From Verrucomicrobiales bacterium (lineage in GTDB: Bacteria > Verrucomicrobiota > Verrucomicrobiia > Limisphaerales > SXQI01), in NCBI GenBank assembly GCA_005793025.1, contig SXQI01000155.1:1-8132 (forward strand): DNA of 8,132 nucleotides, read 5' to 3'. How positions within the stretch are numbered: the first letter of the stretch is position 1; every line of letters starts with the position of its first letter. The notes beneath the pieces were generated by a model. The model had not been told where the DNA came from. It did not search any database and saw only the letters and a program-made list of their open reading frames with translations. Shown here one piece after another: positions 1 through 4,776 of the stretch. Position numbers and translations under genes: made by a program.

Positions 1-256
1 GAAAACCGTTGATCGTAAAAACGTAGCAATTTTGAACATCAAGCCATCGCTGAAATGTGAGGAGAACGTTTGGATCACTCAACTCGCGGGCGGCAGATTC
101 TCCTAATCGGAGACCGATCGCATAGGGTTTGTCCCGAGCGACGCGATCGCGAACCGCTAGGGTGTGGACGCGCAGGGTTTCGAACGTTTCCGCCCAAGTT
201 TCACCTCGGTGGATGTTGGTGCAATAGGCCAGATGCAATCCATGGTTCAGTTTCAT
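1..256 (-). CDS. eboE: Metabolite traffic protein EboE, N-terminal part (runs off left edge)
   Basis: Reading leftward from the ATG at 256-254, 85 codons stay open to the window edge, so only the N-terminus is present. The protein begins MKLNHGLHLAYCTNIHRGE and continues with the segments HTLAVRDRV, YAIGLRLGE, AARELSD and CYVFTINGF. I recognise this as the start of EboE, a sugar-phosphate-isomerase-like (xylose isomerase type) TIM-barrel protein of the ebo/edb clusters. In cyanobacteria such a cluster is needed to move a scytonemin precursor out of the cytoplasm; the biochemical reaction of EboE itself is not known to me. The gene starts 34 bases after the TatD stop on the same strand, so it is probably co-transcribed. 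The leader before the ATG is T-rich and has no clear Shine-Dalgarno sequence. Family assignment is by recalled N-terminal similarity. Confidence 0.85.
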   Translation of the reverse strand, partial: MKLNHGLHLAYCTNIHRGETWAETFETLRVHTLAVRDRVARDKPYAIGLRLGESAARELSDPNVLLTFQRWLDVQNCYVFTINGF

Positions 257-290
257 GAAAACGAAAGGACGATTCCTGAGGTCCGAAGGC

Positions 291-1100
291 CTATTCCTCA
301 GGCACCTTGAATTTCGGGCATTGACTCAAGAATTCGATGGGATTTCGATAGATCATCTTGTCGATCACATCGCGCGAGTATCCGCGCTTCTTCATCTCGA
401 GCGCGGTTCTCGGGACCGCGAGAGGCACGCTGTGCCCCCAGTCACACGCACTATTCATCCAGATGCGGTCCGTCCCAAAAAGATCCAAAATATCAATAGC
501 CCGCGCAGAGGTGCATTTCGATTCTGGGTATAAGGTCATTCCTGCCCAGAACCCACGATTTAACACCATTTTGACGGTGTGCTCTTCGACATGATCAATA
601 ATAACGCGCTCTGGACTAATCCTCGAATCATTCCTAAGTAGATCAAGAATAAGGCGAGTTCCCTTCAATTTATCCTCCAAGTGAGGCGTGTGAACTAGGA
701 TCAGTTGGTCATGTTTCGCGGCGATATCGACATGTTTTTCCAGAACCTTGAGCTCGTTCCGACTGTTCTTGTTCAGACCAATTTCTCCCACTCCTAACAC
801 GCGGGGTTTTGCCAAAAACTCGGGGATGATCGAGAGGACTTCCTCTGCTAACTCTAGATTCTCCGATTCCTTGGGGTTTAGGCAAATCCAACTGTAATGT
901 TGGATGCCGTAACGGGCAGCACGTTTGGGCTCTTGTTCGGTGAGTTGCGAAAAATAATCATAGAATCCAGCGGCTGAATTCCGATCAAACCCTGCCCAAA
1001 AAGCGGGTTCGCAAACCACCTGACAGCCAGCCGTTGCCATGTCGTGATAGTCATCGGTGGTGCGACTCACCATGTGTCCGTGGGGTTCGATGTAGCGCAT
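291..1100 (-). CDS. eboB: TatD-family metal-dependent hydrolase, EboB-like
   Basis: This is a 269-residue protein starting at the ATG at 1100-1098 (MRYIEPHGHM). The frame is open 64 codons further upstream, but the TatD-type HxH motif normally lies next to the N-terminus and the upstream part overlaps another gene, so this start is preferred. The visible metal ligands of the amidohydrolase-like TIM barrel are all present: H7 and H9 in PHGH, E106 in VGEIGLNK, H137 in ILVHTPH, H170 in IIDHVEEH and D220 in NSACDWGHS. It is therefore probably an active cytoplasmic metallohydrolase; TatD relatives act on nucleic acids or small phosphate and ester substrates, and the substrate here is unknown. The eboB name rests on the neighbouring eboE and on a TatD protein being a standard member of ebo clusters. 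It lies seven bases after the small upstream gene. No Shine-Dalgarno sequence is visible; the leader ends in TTTTTCC just before ATG. Confidence 0.85.
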   Translation of the reverse strand: MRYIEPHGHMVSRTTDDYHDMATAGCQVVCEPAFWAGFDRNSAAGFYDYFSQLTEQEPKRAARYGIQHYSWICLNPKESENLELAEEVLSIIPEFLAKPRVLGVGEIGLNKNSRNELKVLEKHVDIAAKHDQLILVHTPHLEDKLKGTRLILDLLRNDSRISPERVIIDHVEEHTVKMVLNRGFWAGMTLYPESKCTSARAIDILDLFGTDRIWMNSACDWGHSVPLAVPRTALEMKKRGYSRDVIDKMIYRNPIEFLSQCPKFKVPEE

Positions 1101-1107
1101 GGAAAAA

Positions 1108-1410
1108 TTACGGGGATTTGGACTTTTTTTTTCGTTGCCGATCGGGAGTAGGCCCTGACCAAGCTCCGCAGGCACCTTGACCCAGAGCCCGCTCAATCGG
1201 TAGGGAACTGGGATCGCTGAGGGAGAGTAAAACTTTCTCAGCACGACGGAGTTGACGACCTTGCAAATGTGACATCGCGTGCCGCAACGCATTGAGGCGA
1301 AAATCTTCCTTGCCTTCAGCCCGATCCACCCGATCTAAGAATGCAGCAAGGTCAAGAACCTTGCTCCGGGCTTCCATAAAATAAAGGTCCAAGACCTGCT
1401 GGCGCGTCAT
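1108..1410 (-). CDS. Conserved-looking 100-residue protein upstream of TatD/EboB, function unknown
   Basis: I do not know a function for this protein. The ATG at 1410-1408 gives 100 residues beginning MTRQQVLDLYFMEARSKVLD, ending at the TAA at 1110-1108. Most of it looks helical and charged (residues 1-65). A short motif, GQGACGAW, lies at 78-84, and the tail is very basic (RQRKKKSKSP, residues 91-100), encoded partly by a nine-A run. There is no signal peptide or membrane segment, so it is probably cytoplasmic. It is the first gene of the minus-strand operon, and the seven-base gap to the TatD gene suggests coupled expression. It is much shorter than the EboA proteins I recall and shows no resemblance I can defend to them; I have a weak recollection of similar small proteins beside TatD genes in other PVC bacteria. 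A longer start at 1446 (MERYIVGF) is possible but would overlap the likely promoter. Confidence 0.72.
   Translation of the reverse strand: MTRQQVLDLYFMEARSKVLDLAAFLDRVDRAEGKEDFRLNALRHAMSHLQGRQLRRAEKVLLSLSDPSSLPIERALGQGACGAWSGPTPDRQRKKKSKSP
1124..1132 (-). repeat. Nine-A homopolymer near the 3' end of the small gene
   Basis: On the coding strand this is a run of nine A residues spanning the Arg-Lys-Lys-Lys codons (CGA AAA AAA AAG) nine to five codons before the stop of the 100-residue gene. The TatD reading frame is the +1 frame here and stays open through this point, reading GNEKKSPNPRNFS directly into the TatD initiator methionine. Loss of one A during transcription, or a +1 slip, would therefore fuse the two proteins. 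The run and the open frame are seen directly; slippage is only a possibility. Confidence 0.6.
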
Positions 1411-1431
1411 AAGTTCTAAAACAAAACCTAC

Positions 1432-1437
1432 AATATA
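1432..1437 (-). promoter_or_regulatory. Candidate -10 element for the minus-strand ebo-type operon
   Basis: On the minus strand these bases read TATATT, close to the TATAAT consensus. At a 17-18 base spacing the upstream hexamer is TTTCCG or TTCCGG, a poor -35 match. If used, transcription would begin near 1425 and leave a leader of roughly 15 bases before the ATG at 1410, which agrees with the lack of a Shine-Dalgarno sequence. It would also exclude the longer start at 1446. The assignment is by eye only. Confidence 0.3.
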
Positions 1438-1467
1438 ACGTTCCATTTTGCACACCGGAAAACAAGC

Positions 1468-1494
1468 GTTTCCCTCCTTGAAAATGGAGGAAAC
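1468..1494. repeat. Bulged inverted repeat in the divergent promoter region
   Basis: The left arm GTTTCCCTCC (1468-1477) and the right arm GGAGGAAAC (1486-1494) are complementary over nine base pairs, with one extra C in the left arm and an eight-base centre (TTGAAAAT). Its place midway between divergent genes fits an operator for a dimeric regulator or a short RNA hairpin in a leader. There is no T-tract on either side, so it does not look like an intrinsic terminator. The repeat is directly visible; its role is inferred. Confidence 0.4.
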
Positions 1495-1514
1495 ATCCAT
1501 CATTCTTTGAGTCC

Positions 1515-2825
1515 ATGCAAAAAACTGAGAACCCATCTGCAAACGAAAATGCTGTCAAACGCCGAGACTTTTTGAAGGGCGGTTCCCTCGCCGCGTTTAT
1601 GGCAATGATGGGTGGTATCGAAATCACCGCTCAGGATAAAACGTTGGAAGTTCCCAAGGCTGATCCTAATTTCAAAGAAAAACCCCCGGCACCTCCTGTT
1701 AATTTCGGGGTCATCGGATTAGGTACGTGGGGTAAAGAATTGATCGGTACGCTAAACCGTCTTCCCAATGCACCCATTGTGGCGGTTTGCGATAATTATG
1801 AAGCCTCCCTTCGCCGAGTGGGTGACACCGCGCCCAAAGCTTCCAAGCATAAGGATTATAAAGAGGTTCTGGACAATAAATCGGTTCAAGCCGTGATTGT
1901 CGCCACCCCAACGCACCTGCACAAAGAGATCGTGCTCGCTGCACTTCAAGCAGGAAAGCATGTCTATTGTGAGGCTCCGTTGGCACACTCGGAGGAGGAT
2001 GCTAGGGTGATCGCTCTCGCCGCGAAGAATGCACCTCAGTTGACTTTTCAGGTTGGTTTGCAAAATAGAGGCAATCCTCAACACCATCACGTTTTCAAAT
2101 TTGTCCGTGCCGAAGCTTGTGGGAAGCTGGCTTCGGGTAGAGGCCAATGGCACAAGAAACAATCTTGGCGCCGAGGCTCCCCCAATCCTGAACGCGAGTC
2201 AGCACTGAACTGGCGATTGCAAAAAGGTTCCACCACAGGTTTGGTGGGTGAGCAGGGGATTCATCAAATCGATATCGCCTCGTGGTATTTCAATGCATTG
2301 CCGGTGGCTGTCACAGGGTTTGGTTCGATCATGCATTGGCGGGATGGGCGAGAAATTCCAGACACGGTTTCGGCAGTGTTCGAATTTCCTAGTGGTGGCC
2401 GCTATACTTTCGAAGCCACGTTGGCCAACTCGTTTGATGCCAACTATGACGTTTTCCACGGCACCGATGCTGCGGTGATGATGCGTGAGCAACGAGCGTG
2501 GATGTTCAAAGAGGTGGATTCGCCTCTGCTGGGTTGGGAGGTTTACGCTCGGAAAGAAGAGTTTTTTCAAGAGACGGGGATTGCGCTGGTTGCCAACGCA
2601 ACTAAGTTGTTGGCTCAGGGGAAGAAACCTGCCGAGGGCGCATCTGACAGCGATACCACCCACAATTATGCCTTGCAGGAATTTATCCAAAATATCGCGG
2701 ATAAGAAAGCTCCCAGTGCAGGTTATAAAGAAGGATTTGCTGCCTCCATGTTGGTTATCAAAGCGCACGAGGCAACGATGAAGAACACCCGGATCGAGTT
2801 AAAAAAAGAAATGTTCCAAATCTAG
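1515..2825 (+). CDS. Tat-exported Gfo/Idh/MocA family oxidoreductase with altered EKP motif
   Basis: This 436-residue protein is an NAD(P)-dependent sugar oxidoreductase-like protein. A twin-arginine signal is visible (KRRDFLKGG at 15-23, hydrophobic core 24-34, possible cleavage after ITA at 39), so it is probably exported folded with its cofactor. The Rossmann domain starts near 62, with GLGTWG at 68-73; the second domain spans roughly 180-420. The segment GIHQID at 248-253 supplies the expected His and Asp. The motif normally reading EKP, whose lysine is catalytic in many members, reads CEAPL at 152-156, with Ala154 (codon GCT) replacing Lys. Other landmarks are QWHKKQSWRRGSPNPE (211-226) and WMFKEVDSPLLGWEVYARKEE (329-349). 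The substrate is unknown; PVC genomes carry many exported paralogues. The ATG at 1515 is the only sensible start and has no Shine-Dalgarno sequence. The ABC exporter gene follows after 114 bases on the same strand. Confidence 0.93.
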   Translation: MQKTENPSANENAVKRRDFLKGGSLAAFMAMMGGIEITAQDKTLEVPKADPNFKEKPPAPPVNFGVIGLGTWGKELIGTLNRLPNAPIVAVCDNYEASLRRVGDTAPKASKHKDYKEVLDNKSVQAVIVATPTHLHKEIVLAALQAGKHVYCEAPLAHSEEDARVIALAAKNAPQLTFQVGLQNRGNPQHHHVFKFVRAEACGKLASGRGQWHKKQSWRRGSPNPERESALNWRLQKGSTTGLVGEQGIHQIDIASWYFNALPVAVTGFGSIMHWRDGREIPDTVSAVFEFPSGGRYTFEATLANSFDANYDVFHGTDAAVMMREQRAWMFKEVDSPLLGWEVYARKEEFFQETGIALVANATKLLAQGKKPAEGASDSDTTHNYALQEFIQNIADKKAPSAGYKEGFAASMLVIKAHEATMKNTRIELKKEMFQI

Positions 2826-2939
2826 TTTCAGAACCCAGTTCGATCGAATCAAGCTTTGGCCGACCCGTGCCGTCGTTGATTCAAGGATCTCGGTAAATCG
2901 GGTCAATGGTGTGCTGGAAATGCATTCACACCGGTTATT

Positions 2940-4772
2940 ATGGTGACACCTACTCCCACTCCAACACCTTTCCCACCTCGTCCCTTTTCTGTAGCCAAGC
3001 GCTCGACGTGGGAGGTGGTTACCCGGGTGGCTTTCTACCTGCGACCTTACCGCCTTCAGGCCGTCGGAACCATTGCCTGTGCCGTCCTGAGCTTGGCATC
3101 GACTTTCGCATTCCCTTGGTTAATCCAACATGTCATTGACGATGTAATCCGAGATAAACACCCTGAGTTATTGACGCGGGCCGTGCTCGGATTGATTGGG
3201 GCTTTTTTGGCCCGAGACCTCTTCAATAGTCTTCGCATTCGGATCAATAACACGTTTGAGCAGAATGTAATTTTCGATATGCGATGCGACATTTTCGCAA
3301 AGCTGCAACGGCTACCGGTCGGTTTTTTTGATGCACGTGCTGCAGGATCTTTGATGGGAAGAGTCGGTGATGATGTCAATGCTGTGGAACGCGTGTTAAT
3401 CGATGGAACAGAGCAGGGAACCGTCGTGGTGTTGAGTATCATTGGAGTAATGATCGTTCTCTTCTTGAGCAATCCTGCATTGGCCGCTGTTGCGATGGTT
3501 CCCCTCCCATTCCTCGCGGCAGGGGCGTTGTATTACACGATCACGGCGCACGAACGTTATCGACTGCAACGGGAAGCCGGGAGTGCCATGAACGCATTGC
3601 TCGGCGACAATCTGCAGGGAATTCGCCAAGTGAAAGCGTTTTCCCGCGAGGTGCATGAGGACGGTCGTTTTGCAGCACGAGCAGGAGATCTACGGGAAGG
3701 GTCACTGGCAATCATGCGGGTTTGGGCTTGGTATTCTCCGTCGATGGCTTTCATCGGCTCGTTGGGTTTAGCAGCGGTGCTTTGGATGGGTGGCCATCAG
3801 GTTTTGGACGGGCAGATGACATTCGGTAGTTTGATAAGTTTTTTGCTTTTTCTGGGGCTGTTCTATGAACCTGTAGGGAGACTGCACGGACTGAATCAAA
3901 TGTTGCAAGCGGCTCGTGCGGCAGGAGAACGAGTGTTCGACATTCTCGACGCAGCCCCTGAAAGCGGCAGTCGAGTCGCGCAGAAGAATCAATGGCCGAA
4001 CAGAGTGCGCGGTGAGGTTTGTTACGAGAATATCGGGTTCGCTTATGAAGGGAACCAGAGAACCCTCCGTAACATTTCATTTCACGCGTCCCCGGGTCAA
4101 GTGGTTGCGCTAGTCGGGGCAACGGGTGCGGGGAAATCTTCTTTGGTCAACCTGCTTCCAGCTTTTTACGAGCCAACCAGTGGATCTATCAGAATTGATG
4201 GGGAGTCCATCAGTCATGTCCCCTTGGAAACGCTGCGTCAACAAATCAGTGTGGTCAGTCAGGAGCCGTTTCTTTTTAACGGAACGATTCGTGAGAACAT
4301 CTTGTATGGAAAACTTAATGCGACCGAAGCAGAGATTATTTTCGCCGCAACAGCCGCGAATTGTCATGAGTTCATCACCCGCCTACCTGAGGGTTACGAT
4401 TCGCAGGTTGGAGAGCGCGGGGTGAAACTCAGCGTGGGGGAAAAACAACGGGTGAGTATTGCGCGTGCTTTGTTGAAAGATGCCCCCATCCTGATATTGG
4501 ACGAAGCCACTGCCAGCGTGGATTATCAGACCGAACTACTGATCCAAGAAGCCCTGGAAAGATTGATGCACCATCGCACCACGTTTGTGATCGCTCATCG
4601 CTTGAGCACGATCCGTAATGCCGATCAGATCCTCGTCATGCGCCATGGCGAAATCGTAGAGCGCGGAACCCATGATCAACTCTTAGTTGCCGATGGGGTC
4701 TATGCACGATTGAGCCGTATCCAAAACACGACTTTCATCGAGGAACAGTTTACTAAACTCGATGAGGCTTGA
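2940..4772 (+). CDS. ABC exporter half-transporter (fused membrane and ATPase domains), MsbA-like
   Basis: This 610-residue protein has the usual length and order of a type IV ABC exporter half-transporter, which works as a dimer in the inner membrane. A proline/threonine-rich start (TPTPTPTPFPPRP) precedes hydrophobic segments at about 40-62, 80-97, 160-177, 181-200, 264-285 and 295-312, giving six membrane spans. The ATPase domain follows from about 357: Walker A GATGAGKS (393-400), Q-loop Gln441, signature LSVGE (497-501), Walker B ILILDE (517-522) with catalytic Glu522, SVD D-loop (526-528) and switch His553. All catalytic residues are present, so a homodimer could be active. The signature differs from LSGGQ by Val and Glu, a tolerated variation. 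Lipid A-core or lipid flipping (MsbA-like) and metabolite or peptide export are all possible; the substrate cannot be read from the sequence. It starts at ATG 2940 without a clear Shine-Dalgarno sequence and ends four bases from the convergent neighbour's stop. Confidence 0.92.
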   Translation: MVTPTPTPTPFPPRPFSVAKRSTWEVVTRVAFYLRPYRLQAVGTIACAVLSLASTFAFPWLIQHVIDDVIRDKHPELLTRAVLGLIGAFLARDLFNSLRIRINNTFEQNVIFDMRCDIFAKLQRLPVGFFDARAAGSLMGRVGDDVNAVERVLIDGTEQGTVVVLSIIGVMIVLFLSNPALAAVAMVPLPFLAAGALYYTITAHERYRLQREAGSAMNALLGDNLQGIRQVKAFSREVHEDGRFAARAGDLREGSLAIMRVWAWYSPSMAFIGSLGLAAVLWMGGHQVLDGQMTFGSLISFLLFLGLFYEPVGRLHGLNQMLQAARAAGERVFDILDAAPESGSRVAQKNQWPNRVRGEVCYENIGFAYEGNQRTLRNISFHASPGQVVALVGATGAGKSSLVNLLPAFYEPTSGSIRIDGESISHVPLETLRQQISVVSQEPFLFNGTIRENILYGKLNATEAEIIFAATAANCHEFITRLPEGYDSQVGERGVKLSVGEKQRVSIARALLKDAPILILDEATASVDYQTELLIQEALERLMHHRTTFVIAHRLSTIRNADQILVMRHGEIVERGTHDQLLVADGVYARLSRIQNTTFIEEQFTKLDEA

Positions 4773-4776
4773 TCGA

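Larger units (their letters stand above)
1411..1514. promoter_or_regulatory. Divergent intergenic control region
   Basis: These 104 bases separate two genes transcribed away from each other: the small protein/TatD/EboE operon on the minus strand and the Gfo/Idh gene on the plus strand. Promoters for both must lie here unless they lie within the genes. The segment is AT-richer than its flanks and contains an inverted repeat and a possible minus-strand -10 element. For the plus-strand gene, TTGAAA at 1478-1483 is the best -35-like hexamer, but the partner 17 bases later (CATTCT, 1501-1506) is poor. A GGAGG at 1486-1490 is too far (24 bases) from the ATG at 1515 to act as a ribosome binding site. 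Confidence 0.55.

Noticed and set aside
299..1180. Twelve-base direct repeat CAGGCACCTTGA near 299 and 1169
   Set aside because: Both copies lie in coding sequence, are single and short, and show no other shared flanking sequence, so chance is sufficient.
1098..1292. Longer TatD protein starting at 1292
   Set aside because: The extra 64 residues overlap the small gene in another frame, look unlike a protein domain, and would displace the HxH motif from the N-terminus; kept only as a slippage possibility.
2199..2768. A 189-codon open frame on the minus strand opposite the Gfo/Idh gene
   Set aside because: It is wholly antisense to a gene with clear domains, shows no recognisable domain, and is explained by the codon composition of the real gene.
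2839..2882. TTCGATCGAA palindrome and the GAATCAA/TTGATTC inverted repeat after the Gfo/Idh stop
   Set aside because: The palindrome is only ten bases, the second stem has seven pairs with a 23-base loop, and no T-run follows, so neither supports a terminator or an operator call.
2936..2941. TATTAT as a -10 element of the ABC gene
   Set aside because: It overlaps the chosen ATG at 2940, there is no good -35 hexamer at the right distance, and no convincing downstream start exists.
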